Counted from the first letter of the stretch, positions 50,353 to 60,182 are shown. The stretch: 64,000 bases of DNA from Clostridium tertium (GCF_017873245.1 NZ_JAGGJY010000009.1:62001-126000); one strand, 5' to 3'. Translations and numbers: made by a program. Notes: generated by a model from the letters alone, not told the origin.

Positions 50353-51174
50353 TTAAGCAGTTAAAGTATTCATATTTTTATTCTTTTCACTACTTATTTT
50401 TTTAAACCACCATATTGTATATATTATTCCAAATACTAAATTAAACATTCCTATTATAGGAATTATACTCTCATTTCTCCACGCATCTGATCCCATAATA
50501 GGAGCAAATATATCTCCAAAGGTAGCTCTTATAAATATATGAATTGCTAATGTATAAACTCTAGCATGTAACCATAAATCTGATCTTTTTCTTATTAAAG
50601 AATAAATTTCTGGAACTATTAATATACATATTGAACTTGCAAAATATCCTGTATTTTCAGCATAAACAAATCCTGCATTCCATGTAGTATAAAATAAACA
50701 CCACATTAATGGAATATCACAAATTAGTTCTGCCCAGCCTTCCTTAGATCCAAATTTCCAATACTTTGGTGGAAGTGGTATTGTTATTGCGCATAACATT
50801 CCAGCTGCAAAGTTTAAATAATTTCCTAAAGTAAGATCTTTTATAGAAGCTTCCAATATGTTTAAGAAAAGAACAACATATAATACCCAAAACACCCAAT
50901 TTTTCCTTAAAGCCTCTATTCCCTTACCCTTATACTTGTTGATCATTCTGCAAATGTTTACAAAACACGTTGGAATAACAACTAGTAACACTTTTCCAAG
51001 CCTAAACCAATTATCTCCAAAAGTTTTAAACCATAACGGAAATGCTAATACAGCTAAGATACCTATAACTGTAGTTGTCTTAAGATACTTTCTAGCTAAT
51101 TCAACCAATAAATATAAAATAGCAATATAAGCTGTCATTGAAAGCAAATATTGCCACCATGGTATAGTTTTCAT
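50353..51174 (-). CDS. Multipass membrane protein, DUF5692-like
   Basis: 273 residues with about eight hydrophobic segments (for example YLLSMTAYIAILYLLVELA, TTVIGILAVLAFPLWF, WVFWVLYVVLFLNILEASI, MIGMFNLVFGIIYTIWWF-type end). Trp-rich loops occur throughout. It resembles uncharacterised integral membrane proteins of the DUF5692 type from gut Firmicutes. RBS AGGGGGAG. Monocistronic. No active-site residues can be named. Confidence 0.7.
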   Translation of the reverse strand: MKTIPWWQYLLSMTAYIAILYLLVELARKYLKTTTVIGILAVLAFPLWFKTFGDNWFRLGKVLLVVIPTCFVNICRMINKYKGKGIEALRKNWVFWVLYVVLFLNILEASIKDLTLGNYLNFAAGMLCAITIPLPPKYWKFGSKEGWAELICDIPLMWCLFYTTWNAGFVYAENTGYFASSICILIVPEIYSLIRKRSDLWLHARVYTLAIHIFIRATFGDIFAPIMGSDAWRNESIIPIIGMFNLVFGIIYTIWWFKKISSEKNKNMNTLTA

Positions 51175-51695
51175 TATAACTCCCCCTAATTGTATATTGT
51201 GTATATATTTCTCTTGTTATAATTTTACACTTTTGTACTATAATCGTCAATAATTCTCTAATCATGCCCCATTATATTTCAATATTTGAATTGAAATAAG
51301 TCATTTATATTTATAATTGACTTATTTCTTGCATTTTTATGATTATAACTTTACTTAATAACGTATTATTTACAAGTTTATTTAAATCTCTGTAAATAAT
51401 ATTAAAATAAATATAAAATCAATATAATAATTGAAATTGTTTTCTTTTAGCTAATTAATAAATTTTACAAATAGTAAACGTTTGTAATTATTTAAAAACA
51501 ACAAAAAACGCAACCCTTGGGGCCAGGTTGCGCTTTAGCAATAAGCAATAAATAAAAAGGGGGCTATTTATTCCTTTTATTTATCCTTGCAAAAATATTA
51601 TAGTCCATCTTTTTATAAAATGCAAGATATTTTGAAAATATTATTGTAAAGTTGTATTTTATGAATGATAAACCTTCATTTTATTCAAACATTCG
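51175..51695. other. 521-base intergenic region with several hairpins
   Basis: Besides the terminator at 51509-51532 it holds GAAATAAGTCA / TGACTTATTTC (51293-51328) and adjacent small stems at 51540-51590 built on AATAAATA and AAAAGG. No coding frame with a ribosome site was seen. The cluster of hairpins leaves room for a small RNA, but nothing I recognise. Confidence 0.45.
51509..51532 (-). terminator. GC-rich terminator, probably of the pseudouridine synthase gene
   Basis: CGCAACC / GGTTGCG stem around CTTGGGGCCA, with six T following on the minus strand. It is 164 bases past the nearest upstream stop, farther than usual. Confidence 0.75.
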
Positions 51696-52412
51696 TTAAA
51701 ACCCTTTTAAAATTGCAACTTCCTCTTCAGTTAGTTCTCTATATTCGCCCTCTTCCAAATCCTTATCTAATTGTAAAGTTCCAAATTCAACTCTTTTTAA
51801 ATACACCACACTCTTGTCAACAGCTTCAAACATTCTCTTTACTTGATGGAATTTTCCTTCCTGAATAGTAATCATGACTTCTGATCCACTATCTGAAGAT
51901 TCTAAAATTTCTAATTTAGCTTCTTTGCATATGTATCCATCATCTAAAGTAATTCCATTTTTAAACTTCTTAATATCTGCTTCTGTAACCTTTTTGTCTA
52001 TCTTAGCATAATAAACTTTGTCAACCTTCCACTTTGGCGATATTAATCTATGGTTTAGTTCTCCGTCATTAGTTAATAATAATAGTCCAACCGTATCCTT
52101 ATCTAATCTTCCAACTGGAAATGGCTCAAAAACCTGATGCTCTATTTCTAACAAATCAATAACAGTTTCATCTCTATTATCAAAAGTTGCGGATACAACA
52201 CCATCTGGTTTATTCATCATTAAATATATGTATTTTCTATAAAATATTTCTTCTCCATTTACTAAAACCTTATCAACCTCTGGATCAATTTGCATGCCAT
52301 TATCCTTAACGATTTCTCCATTTACTTCAATAAGTCCTTTTCTAACTACCTGCTTAATTTCTTTTCTAGTTCCATATCCTAAATTAGATAAAACCTTATC
52401 TAGTCTTTCCAT
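51696..52412 (-). CDS. RsuA-family pseudouridine synthase
   Basis: 238 residues. An N-terminal S4 RNA-binding domain (about 1-60; MERLDKVLSNLGYGTRKEIK) is followed by a catalytic domain with FPVGRLDKDTVGLLLLTNDG near 97 (catalytic Asp) and GKFHQVKRMFEAV near 190. It isomerises a uridine in 16S rRNA or a related RNA; the target position cannot be read from the sequence. RBS GAAGGAAGG. Monocistronic. Confidence 0.92.
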   Translation of the reverse strand: MERLDKVLSNLGYGTRKEIKQVVRKGLIEVNGEIVKDNGMQIDPEVDKVLVNGEEIFYRKYIYLMMNKPDGVVSATFDNRDETVIDLLEIEHQVFEPFPVGRLDKDTVGLLLLTNDGELNHRLISPKWKVDKVYYAKIDKKVTEADIKKFKNGITLDDGYICKEAKLEILESSDSGSEVMITIQEGKFHQVKRMFEAVDKSVVYLKRVEFGTLQLDKDLEEGEYRELTEEEVAILKGF

Positions 52413-52434
52413 TTAAGCACCTTCCTTCTTAATA

Positions 52435-52730
52435 TTATGTTAAGCCTTTATCCACTATTTTATTACTTAAAGCAAAAATAAACAAGAAGAAAGAGAAATG
52501 AAAGAGTGAAAAGTGAAAGAGTTTTTCACCATTTCCTATTGAATCTAATAATTCATCCTTATACATAATATTATATGCTACTCTATATATCTTTACTTGT
52601 TCAACTTCTAAATCACTTTGATGTAATTGATGTAACAATAAGTCAAGTATATAATATTTACTAATTGATTAATATCTATAAAGAGTATTAATATCAATAA
52701 AACAATCCATATATATTTTCTTTTATCCAT
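52435..52730 (-). pseudogene. Frameshifted, truncated small-gene remnant
   Basis: Reading leftward, an ATG at 52730 with a good GAGGAAT site opens MDKRKYIWIVLLILILFIDI, then runs to a stop at 52608 after about 40 codons. Another frame carries on with LLHQLHQSDLEVEQVKIYRV and AYNIMYKDELLDSIGN, natural-looking protein sequence that needs a frameshift near 52650. After GNGEKL the frame dissolves into Phe/His/Ser-rich translation of the dispersed TTTCAC repeat (about 52490-52530). A membrane-anchored small protein broken by a frameshift and a repeat insertion fits. The 40-codon frame could still be a real peptide. Confidence 0.5.
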
Positions 52731-52789
52731 ATCAATTCCTCTTCTTATACTATTTCTTTGAAAATGGTAACCTTAATAAAATTATAAAT

Positions 52790-52840
52790 AAAAGGATGTC
52801 ATAAATGATTTTTAAATTATTCATCTAGACATCCTTTTTT
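52790..52840. terminator. Terminator-like hairpin in the 52.8-kb gap
   Basis: Perfect 11-bp stem AAAAGGATGTC / GACATCCTTTT with a long A/T loop and T-runs on both strands. On the minus strand it would end transcription from the transglycosylase gene. Confidence 0.75.
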
Positions 52841-52879
52841 GCTATTAATTTTATCTATTTATAATAATGTAATTTATCA

Positions 52880-53012
52880 AAAAATTTTTTCCATAATTCA
52901 GCTTGTCTGAATTTTTCCAACAATTTTTCATTTCTTCATTTTCTAATTCTTTCATTTAAATTCAGCTCGTCTGAATTTTTTCCACAGCTATTCACTCTTA
53001 ACTCTTTCATTC
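52880..53012. repeat. Two dispersed hairpin repeats after the transglycosylase gene
   Basis: ATTCAG-cttgt-CTGAAT (52896-52912) and ATTCAG-ctcgt-CTGAAT (52960-52976), each followed by TTTTTCCA and T-rich stretches including TTAACTCTTTCATTC. They form a direct repeat about 64 bases apart. Confidence 0.75.
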
Positions 53013-53759
53013 TTAACTATTATTGCTATATGCTCTATAGTTTTCTAATATCTTAGGAACATAGTTTTGAGTTTCTTGTGGCATCTTGTATAAATCACTA
53101 GATGACTTTACACCTCTTCTTTCCATTGTTCCTGGACCTCCGTTGTATGCCATAAGTGCCATTTCTAAATTTCCATCAAACATATTTAAATAATCTTTAA
53201 TATGCTTAACTCCTGCTTCTATATTTTGATCAACATCAAATGGATTAGTCACTCCATAAGCATCTGAATTAAAATCCATTAATTGCATTAGTCCTTTTGC
53301 GCCTGCAGATGATATTGCATTGGGATTAAAATTAGACTCTTGTTTAATTATAGAAAGTATTAAGTTTCTATCTACACCATATTTTTGTGAATATTTATCA
53401 ACAGTAGAATAAATCTTTTCCACATCAACTGAAGAATCTTCATTGGATTCTAATATAGTTGATTCATTAGAATTTATGTTAGTGGTTGTACTTATTTTTA
53501 CTGTATCATCTAGTATTAATTCACCTGTTTGTATAGGCTCTTTTCTCATTCTAAGTGGTATTTGTTCGAGCTTTTGTCCAACTCCAGTAGTCACGTAAGT
53601 ATTAGAATCTTCTTCACTATTATTTGAATAGTTTTCTTCATTATTTTTTAATAGTGCTTCATATACTATCTCAAATTCAGGCCCATCTCCTATTGCCTTT
53701 TTTAATACTTCCTTACTAACCATACTTCCCATAAAATCTTCTACCTTAGGAATATTCAC
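53013..53759 (-). CDS. Lytic transglycosylase (SLT domain) without signal peptide
   Basis: About 248 residues. The C-terminal SLT domain (about 125-245) contains the catalytic Glu in LILSIIKQESNFNPNAIS, then AKGLMQLMDFNSDAYG and MALMAYNGGPGTMERRG, typical of family-1 lytic transglycosylases that cut the peptidoglycan MurNAc-GlcNAc bond. The first 120 residues are polar and Ser/Asn/Glu-rich with no signal peptide or membrane helix, which is odd for a wall enzyme. Start chosen at GTG 53759, seven bases after GGAGGG; the TTG at 53774 overlaps that site. It follows the triple-tyrosine repeat protein by 57 bases, so the two probably work together. Confidence 0.88.
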   Translation of the reverse strand: MNIPKVEDFMGSMVSKEVLKKAIGDGPEFEIVYEALLKNNEENYSNNSEEDSNTYVTTGVGQKLEQIPLRMRKEPIQTGELILDDTVKISTTTNINSNESTILESNEDSSVDVEKIYSTVDKYSQKYGVDRNLILSIIKQESNFNPNAISSAGAKGLMQLMDFNSDAYGVTNPFDVDQNIEAGVKHIKDYLNMFDGNLEMALMAYNGGPGTMERRGVKSSSDLYKMPQETQNYVPKILENYRAYSNNS

Positions 53760-53816
53760 TGTTTTGCCCTCCAAAATTACACTTTTGATATTAATATCGA
53801 ATAAAAATGTATTTCC

Positions 53817-55865
53817 TTAAGGCTCAACTTCAAATTCTAAGCTTATATAATCTTCATAGTTAACCTTCTTATAATAACTTTTACTAAGAACTAATATCCT
53901 ATAGCTTCCAGTAGAAAATGGTACGAATGTATAATAATTTTTTCTACTATAAGATTGCACCCTTACCCAATTTCCTTTTTCCATTATATAAAATTCATAG
54001 CAGACTTCTTTTCCACCTTCACTAGTTACTTCAAAAGTTACTTCATTATTAACAACTATATTCTTATTTTTAATTTTAACTTTTGTATTACTAACTGGGG
54101 TAGCTTCATGAACATAAAGTGATACTTCCTTTTTAATATCATAATCTTCATTGCATAAAGTATTTTTTGCATAAATCTCAAATGTATATTTTCCTGAACA
54201 TTTAGGTTTAACTCTAAGCCTTTTACTTTCAATAAATCCAGTATCCTCAACTTCATGTCCATTAATTTTAGTTACATATCTTAATAATATATTCTTAGTA
54301 TTTTGAACTATAGTTTCTAGTTCTATCAAATCTCCAACTAAATAAATTTCTTTTTGTGAAAGTAAAACATAATCTATTTCAGCTTCTTGATAATCTTTAA
54401 CCTTAAAATAAACAAAATCATGTACATCATATTCCTTAGATGAATATTTATCTAGAACTCTAACTTCAACTTGATATTCTCCACTTTCTTCTGGAGTGAA
54501 ATTAACCCAGTTAGTTATTCCATAATTACTTCTCTCTTTTTCTTTTCCATCCTTATAAACTATAAATGAATATTTAAGCGATGTTCCACCTTCTGCTTTA
54601 ACTTTTATATTAATTGGTTCACATTTTATGCATCCCCTAGTTTTACTAGAAAAAATATCTAGAATATTTACTGGCTTTTCACCTTTTTTATCTATTTTGA
54701 AGTTTAATTCCTTTATATCCTCATATTCTCCATCAAAAGATATATCTTTAGCCTTAAGGATTATTTTATATTCTCCATCTAATTTAGCTTCCCAATTAAA
54801 ACTTCTAGATCTTATATATCCTGTATCCTCTGCTACTGGGCCTTCAACTATATATCTATATAAAATTTCTTTTCCACCTATTACAGATGACTTAAACGTT
54901 ATATTAGTTCCAGCCACTTGAGGAGAATTTAAATCAGATGAAAAATTCCTTATTTTTATTTCATCATAAGGCTTTATAGTATACATCATACATGCTCTAT
55001 CATCATATTGCTTATTTGAAAAAATATCCCTTACATAACATAAAAGCTTGAAATCACCTTTTTGTTTTTCATAAAATGATACTATATTCTTAGTAGAATA
55101 ATCTTGAATACATGTTATTCTTCCATTAGTATCTACTCTTAAAAATTTATATAGGATTGTCCTACTTTTATCACAATTTACTCCAACCTTAAAGATTAAT
55201 TCTTCATTTATTAATAAATTTTCTGTTAAACATTCAAAAGCATTAACTTCTATAAGAGGTTGTTCTTTAACCTTGAATATTACAGTAGTAAAATCATCTA
55301 CATTCTCTTTAGAAGATGGTCTTTTACATTCAATAAGTAATTCTCCACCACCTGATTTAGTTGTAGTATAGGTTAACTTATTTTCTGTACTGTAATCTTT
55401 TAGAGGCTCCCAACCTTGCTTTCCTTTTATCCAAAACCTATATAACAATATCTCTTCTTCTGATGAAAGCACTTCTAAATTTATTTTTTCCCCTATAATC
55501 AATGATGTTTTATCAATTATTACATCTTTTATTAACTTATTATTCTTCTTATTAGATTCTAAAATTTCCTTTTCTTCTATACCTTTTATTTGGTAATTTA
55601 TCTTTGTATTTTTTAATTCATTAGAATCTTTCTCTTTGTATTGAACCATTATCATATAATCTCCAGATTTTCTAGGTCTCCACTCACATTCCTTTTTATC
55701 CGAAAAATCTTGAATTGGCTTCCAAGTTAAATTCCTTTCACCAGGAGCCCCTTCTAAAAACTTATATTCAACTGAGTTATCCTCTTCTGAGATCACTTTT
55801 ATATTTATTTTTTCATCTATAACTGATGGACTTTCCTTATCAAAAGTTATTAATAATTCGCTCAT
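53817..55865 (-). CDS. Seven-repeat triple-tyrosine (Y_Y_Y-like) protein
   Basis: About 682 residues made of seven beta-sandwich repeats of about 90-95 residues, each with a core LxYRF or similar, a W/xQDYS turn, a GxYxI/V strand and a terminal FKVK/E. Clear units start near residues 5, 105, 205, 300, 395, 490 and 585. This is the triple-tyrosine/Ig-like type found in clostridial surface or sensor proteins. There is no signal peptide, anchor or membrane helix. The ATG at 55865 follows AGGGTG; the GTG nine bases earlier overlaps that site. Immediately upstream of the transglycosylase gene. Binding partner unknown. Confidence 0.8.
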   Translation of the reverse strand: MSELLITFDKESPSVIDEKINIKVISEEDNSVEYKFLEGAPGERNLTWKPIQDFSDKKECEWRPRKSGDYMIMVQYKEKDSNELKNTKINYQIKGIEEKEILESNKKNNKLIKDVIIDKTSLIIGEKINLEVLSSEEEILLYRFWIKGKQGWEPLKDYSTENKLTYTTTKSGGGELLIECKRPSSKENVDDFTTVIFKVKEQPLIEVNAFECLTENLLINEELIFKVGVNCDKSRTILYKFLRVDTNGRITCIQDYSTKNIVSFYEKQKGDFKLLCYVRDIFSNKQYDDRACMMYTIKPYDEIKIRNFSSDLNSPQVAGTNITFKSSVIGGKEILYRYIVEGPVAEDTGYIRSRSFNWEAKLDGEYKIILKAKDISFDGEYEDIKELNFKIDKKGEKPVNILDIFSSKTRGCIKCEPINIKVKAEGGTSLKYSFIVYKDGKEKERSNYGITNWVNFTPEESGEYQVEVRVLDKYSSKEYDVHDFVYFKVKDYQEAEIDYVLLSQKEIYLVGDLIELETIVQNTKNILLRYVTKINGHEVEDTGFIESKRLRVKPKCSGKYTFEIYAKNTLCNEDYDIKKEVSLYVHEATPVSNTKVKIKNKNIVVNNEVTFEVTSEGGKEVCYEFYIMEKGNWVRVQSYSRKNYYTFVPFSTGSYRILVLSKSYYKKVNYEDYISLEFEVEP

Positions 55866-55977
55866 ATTTTTCACACCCTATTTTTCTCAATTTTCCCTAT
55901 TATTATTATACAGTTTACATAACAAAATATAAAACGAATTTTGTCACCAATAAAAAAAAATAAGGACAAACTGTATT

Positions 55978-56436
55978 TTAAATTTCTACAGTTTCCCCTT
56001 TTAAATTACATTCTATTGTTCTAATTAAATTCTTTTCTAATCTTAAATCATCTTCTGAAGTTCTCTTTTTAGGATTCGATGTCCTTCCACCAGCTCTTCT
56101 AATTTTTTGAGAAATATGTCTCTCCTCTAGCATTCTATCTATGTTTTCTTCTGTATATAGATATCCCTTTGGATTTAATATATGAGCTTTTTTCCCTAAA
56201 CAAATTGCTGCAACTCCATAATCTTGACTAATTACTACATCATTTGACTTACATATATTTACGACATACATATCCACACTTTGAAATCCACTATCCACAA
56301 CTTTAACTTCACCATAATCTAAAGTTATGTAATGATGGATATCACAAAACACTATTAATTCTAACCCATATTTTTTCGCTATCCTTTGAATAATGGAGAT
56401 ACCCGGACAGGCATCTCCATCTACTATAATTCTCAT
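55978..56436 (-). CDS. DUF188 (YaiI/YqxD) family protein
   Basis: 152 residues, with the family's [12 protein letters not shown] start, CDIHHYITLDYGEVKVVD stretch and VISQDYGVAAICLGKKAHIL, plus the C-terminal RAGGRTSNPKKRTSEDDLR. It has a PIN-like fold; function is unproven. Its ATG overlaps the pgi stop (TAATG), so translation is coupled to pgi. Confidence 0.92.
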   Translation of the reverse strand: MRIIVDGDACPGISIIQRIAKKYGLELIVFCDIHHYITLDYGEVKVVDSGFQSVDMYVVNICKSNDVVISQDYGVAAICLGKKAHILNPKGYLYTEENIDRMLEERHISQKIRRAGGRTSNPKKRTSEDDLRLEKNLIRTIECNLKGETVEI

Positions 56437-57788
56437 TATTTTAATTTAGCTTCTAATTCAGCCTTTAATTCTTCATATCCAGGCTTTCCAAGTAAAGCAA
56501 ACATATTCTTCTTGTAAGCTTCAACTCCTGGTTGGTCAAATGGATTAACTCCTAAGATATATCCACTTATTGCACAAGCCTTTTCAAAGAAGTAAACCAT
56601 ATATCCAAAGTAATATGGGCTAAGTTCTGGAATATTTACTACCATGTTAGGAACTCCACCATCATTGTGTGCTAATAAAGTTCCGTTAAATGCTTGCTTA
56701 TTAACAAAATCTATAGTTTTTCCAGCTAAGAAGTTTAATCCATCTAGATCTCCTTCTGCCTTTTCTATTTTAATTTCTCTTTTAGCTTTTTCTACATTTA
56801 GAACAGTTTCAAACATTATTCTCTTACCTTCTTGAATGAATTGTCCCATTGAATGTAAATCTGTTGAGAAGTCAACTGCTGCAGGGAATATTCCTTTTTG
56901 GTCTTTTCCTTCTGATTCGCCAAATAATTGTTTCCACCATTCATTGAAATAGTGTAAACCTGGCTCGTAGTTAACTAATATTTCTACATCCTTACCTTTG
57001 TTATATAATGCATTTCTCATTGCAGCATATTTGTAGCAATCATTATTTTTAAGATCTGGAGTAGCATATGCTTCTCTTGCATCAGCAGCTCCTTGCATCA
57101 TTTCATCTATACTAATTCCAGCAACAGCTATTGGTAATAAACCAACTGCAGTTAAAACTGAGAATCTTCCTCCAACATCATCTGGAATAACAAATGTTTC
57201 ATATCCCATTTCATCAGCTAATGATTTTAATGCTCCTCTGCTCTTATCAGTAGTTGCGAAAATTCTTTCCTTAGCTCCATCTATTCCATATTTCTTTTCC
57301 ATATAATCTTTAAATACTCTAAATGCTATTGCAGGCTCTGTTGTAGTACCTGATTTTGAAATAACATTTACACTTATATCTATGCCTTCTATAGCATCTA
57401 AAAGATCAGCTAAATATGTTGAACTTATATTGTTACCAACAAAGAATACCTTTGGTGTATTTCTCTTATCATTACCTAATACATTATAGAAGTTGCTGTT
57501 TAACATTTCTATAGCTGCTCTAGGTCCTAGGTATGAACCACCAATCCCTATAACTATTAAAGCTTCAGAATTCTTTTTAATTCTTTCAGCAGCATTTTTT
57601 ATTCTTGAGAATTCTTCTTTATCATAGTTAACAGGTAAATCTAACCACCCTAAAAAATCATTTCCTGCTCCTGTTTTATTATGAAGAGTTTCATGAGCTC
57701 CCTTTACCATTACTTCCATATGATCTAATTCTTGTAAACTTGCATATGGTTCTACCTTAGATAAATCTAATCTTAAACCTTTATTCAT
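56436..57788 (-). CDS. pgi: Glucose-6-phosphate isomerase
   Basis: 450-residue cytosolic enzyme interconverting glucose-6- and fructose-6-phosphate. Motifs: [17 protein letters not shown] near 80, [16 protein letters not shown] near 145, [17 protein letters not shown] near 205, and the C-terminal [16 protein letters not shown]. Length is that of the short Firmicute form. The ATG at 57788 follows GGAGGT at six bases; the ATG two codons earlier abuts it. Co-transcribed with the DUF188 gene. Confidence 0.97.
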   Translation of the reverse strand: MNKGLRLDLSKVEPYASLQELDHMEVMVKGAHETLHNKTGAGNDFLGWLDLPVNYDKEEFSRIKNAAERIKKNSEALIVIGIGGSYLGPRAAIEMLNSNFYNVLGNDKRNTPKVFFVGNNISSTYLADLLDAIEGIDISVNVISKSGTTTEPAIAFRVFKDYMEKKYGIDGAKERIFATTDKSRGALKSLADEMGYETFVIPDDVGGRFSVLTAVGLLPIAVAGISIDEMMQGAADAREAYATPDLKNNDCYKYAAMRNALYNKGKDVEILVNYEPGLHYFNEWWKQLFGESEGKDQKGIFPAAVDFSTDLHSMGQFIQEGKRIMFETVLNVEKAKREIKIEKAEGDLDGLNFLAGKTIDFVNKQAFNGTLLAHNDGGVPNMVVNIPELSPYYFGYMVYFFEKACAISGYILGVNPFDQPGVEAYKKNMFALLGKPGYEELKAELEAKLK

Positions 57789-58307
57789 CTCCATACCTCC
57801 GAATCTTTCTGGGAATTTTTGCTGATTTAATCAATATTAATTATATCATATTTTAAATTATATTCCTTAATTTTTTTGCTGTGTAACTTATTTTGTTACT
57901 TTACATAAAAAATATATGCTTCATTTAATAATCTGCATAATTAAAAATAGTAATATGCTAAATAATTAATGTACTTACTTAAGCAAAGTAGCAAAGTTCA
58001 TAGCATACATTATTTTCTGTTATTATTTCAATACTATACATAAATAATTTCAAACTAAATATCCATTATAATTAACCGCATATTTTAATAGAAATAAATT
58101 TAAAAGAGTAGATAAATTTAAATCAAATTCATCTACTCTTTCATCTCAGCTCCTGAGGAGCTTTACCTAAGCTTTTGTATACTTTAACTTTTCATTATTT
58201 CGTTTAAACTATTCACTCTTTTACTTTTAACTTCCCAATTTTAAAAATTCCGAAGGAATTTCACATAAACTCTTTCACTTTTGCATTCCTTCACTATTTC
58301 ATTTCTC
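57789..58307. other. Intergenic region upstream of pgi with dispersed repeats
   Basis: The pgi side holds a GATATAAT -10 region near 57840. At 58148-58162 is AGCTCC-tga-GGAGCT and at 58245-58261 AAATTCC-gaa-GGAATTT, followed by CATAAACTCTTTCACTTT; both belong to the dispersed hairpin family. A terminator lies at 58102-58141. No gene seen. Confidence 0.6.
58102..58141. terminator. Terminator after the amidase gene
   Basis: AAAAGAGTAGAT / ATCTACTCTTT stem around an A/T loop, about 170 bases past the amidase stop. Confidence 0.7.
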
Positions 58308-59126
58308 CTAGGCTAGAGCTAAATCCTTCAAATACACCCAGCTTGATATTTCTTTTAATAATGCTTTATTATCTGTTATTTGACTAACTGTATAAGTTCC
58401 TTGTTTAACCCAATCTGGAATTGATTCTCCTGTTGCATAGTTAGTTCCTGTTACTCTTACTTTAGATCCCACTACTATAGTTGAAACTGGATATACTTTA
58501 ACTCCATTACTATTGAATACACTATAACCTGGATTTGCATCTGCACAATCTTTCGCATTTTGTAAATTACTAAATGCTCCTATTTGTGAAGCAGCATCTT
58601 CCCATGTCTTTCTAACTCTATATAATTCATTTGTTGGTGGATTCAAATTATCAATTTCAGCTTGAATCATATTTAAGAATCTTTGCCATCCCATATCTAA
58701 AGTTCTATGAGGACAATATTTCCCACTAAAGTCTTGATGCTTTCTAATTTGAGCTATACCCCATCCATATTGCTTCAATAGTGCTGCAACTTCTTTTGCT
58801 GCTCTTTTTTCAGCATTTATAAATCTAGTACCACCTGATTTTGAATAACAAATTTCAACAGATATATAATTTCTGTTTCCATCTCCTGTTGATCCATCTC
58901 CTGCATGCCAAGCATTACGATTAAATGGTATTCCTTGAATAGCTTCCACGTCATCTATTCCAATATGGAAAGATACGCTATTAGTATTTGATTGCATATA
59001 AGATATTTCATTTGATGCACTTGCATCATTTGCAGTGTTATGAATGCATATCCCCTTTGGTGTCATAGAATATGGGCACTTTATATTGTATTTGTCTGAT
59101 GATATAAGTCTTTGTACTAAAGCCAT
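58308..59126 (-). CDS. N-acetylmuramoyl-L-alanine amidase
   Basis: 272 residues. An Amidase_2 domain (about 18-155) carries the zinc ligands in GICIHNTAND near 27, the FNRNAWHAGDGSTG region and GKYCPHRTLD near 140. It cuts the bond between MurNAc and L-alanine of peptidoglycan. A SPOR-like middle part (YRVRKTWEDAASQIGAFSNL, about 170-215) and a C-terminal SH3-like module (VRVTGTNYATG to SWVYLKDLAL) probably bind the wall. There is no signal peptide, as in phage endolysins, but no holin or other phage gene is adjacent, so it may be a domesticated lysin or released by mother-cell lysis. RBS GAGGAGAGG. Confidence 0.9.
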   Translation of the reverse strand: MALVQRLISSDKYNIKCPYSMTPKGICIHNTANDASASNEISYMQSNTNSVSFHIGIDDVEAIQGIPFNRNAWHAGDGSTGDGNRNYISVEICYSKSGGTRFINAEKRAAKEVAALLKQYGWGIAQIRKHQDFSGKYCPHRTLDMGWQRFLNMIQAEIDNLNPPTNELYRVRKTWEDAASQIGAFSNLQNAKDCADANPGYSVFNSNGVKVYPVSTIVVGSKVRVTGTNYATGESIPDWVKQGTYTVSQITDNKALLKEISSWVYLKDLALA

Positions 59127-59313
59127 TTTAAATCCTCTCCTCTTTAATTTAATTTTTTATTTTGAAGCTAGCTTCCTACATCTATTACATATGCACTTTC
59201 AAAAAATTTTTAAAGATTTTTAAAAATTTCTTTAAATTATTTTATAAATATTATTTAACTAAATGGAGATACTAAATAATGCTTTATACTCTATTATTAA
59301 AGGTTGTGATTTT

Positions 59314-59493
59314 ATGGGAAAGATGAAAAATATTAAAGAACTAACAAAGGTTCAAACTAAATCTTGCACAAGTCATGCAAAACCTTCTAAAGAACCTAAT
59401 GATGGGTATTTTATTGAAAAAGACCCTAATGATAACTTTAGCGCTGAAGGCACAGTAAGATATGGTGAAGAACAAAATGTAGATGACTTATAA
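59314..59493 (+). CDS. Small hydrophilic protein of unknown function
   Basis: 59 residues: Lys-rich start (MGKMKNIKELTKVQ), a Ser/Cys/His stretch, and an acidic end with FSAEGTVRYGEEQNVDD. The ATG at 59314 has an AAAGG-type site ten bases upstream; the frame extends to 59263 without one. A strong terminator follows at 59520. No family recognised. Confidence 0.65.
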   Translation: MGKMKNIKELTKVQTKSCTSHAKPSKEPNDGYFIEKDPNDNFSAEGTVRYGEEQNVDDL

Positions 59494-59519
59494 GGCTTAC
59501 TACTATATTACATCTTTCA

Positions 59520-59546
59520 AAGGGGCTCGAGTTACGTGAGCCCTTT
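59520..59546 (+). terminator. Terminator after the small protein gene
   Basis: AGGGGCTC / GAGCCCTTTT stem with a 9-base loop and T-run on the plus strand. Confidence 0.85.
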
Positions 59547-59714
59547 TATAAAAATAAGAGATTAACTTTTTTAAGGCAATAAACTTACTTGAAATTGAAT
59601 AAATTTTATATTAAATAGATTTCTGAGACTGCGCCTTTATGTTTCTTAAATGTGCATTTGTTTTATGCTATAATATAAATTAATTTTGTAATTTTATTAA
59701 AAGAGGGGATATTT

Positions 59715-60137
59715 ATGAGTGTACAAGTTCAATATAATTGTTCGAATGTTAATTGGAATGATGTAATAGAAATATTAAAAACTGTTGGAATGTCTTATTG
59801 TGATAGCGAAATTCATAGAATATCTTTTGAAAACAGTCATACAGTTATATTTGTTTTTGATGATGATAAACTAATCGGATTTGGACGAGCCATTTCTGAT
59901 GGTGTCAGACAAGCGGCAATTTATGATGTAGCAATAGATCCTGAATATCAAGGTAAAGGGATAGGAAGATTAATTTTAAATGGTATTAAAGAAAAACTTC
60001 CTGAGTGCAATTTTATTTTATATGCTGCTCCGGGAAAAGAGCAATTTTATGAGAAAATAGGTTTTGGAAAGCTAAAAACAGGCATGGGATTGTTTTCAGA
60101 TATGACAAGAATGAAAGATAGAGGATTTATAAAATAA
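59715..60137 (+). CDS. GNAT-family N-acetyltransferase
   Basis: 140 residues. The acetyl-CoA-binding motif VAIDPEYQGKGIGRLILNGI near 75 and the preceding strand HTVIFVFDDDKLIGFGRAI are typical. The C-terminal YEKIGFGKLKTGMGLF is the usual last-strand region. Substrate unknown. RBS AGAGGGGAT; a TATAAT lies near 59670. Single gene ending in a shared terminator. Confidence 0.92.
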   Translation: MSVQVQYNCSNVNWNDVIEILKTVGMSYCDSEIHRISFENSHTVIFVFDDDKLIGFGRAISDGVRQAAIYDVAIDPEYQGKGIGRLILNGIKEKLPECNFILYAAPGKEQFYEKIGFGKLKTGMGLFSDMTRMKDRGFIK

Positions 60138-60182
60138 TCTACATTTAAAGTACTTATAAACAATTTTCTATAATATTAAAAA

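Noticed and set aside
58308..59126. Prophage lysis module around the amidase
   Set aside because: No holin, tail, integrase or attachment-like repeats nearby; only a single amidase gene that lacks a signal peptide.
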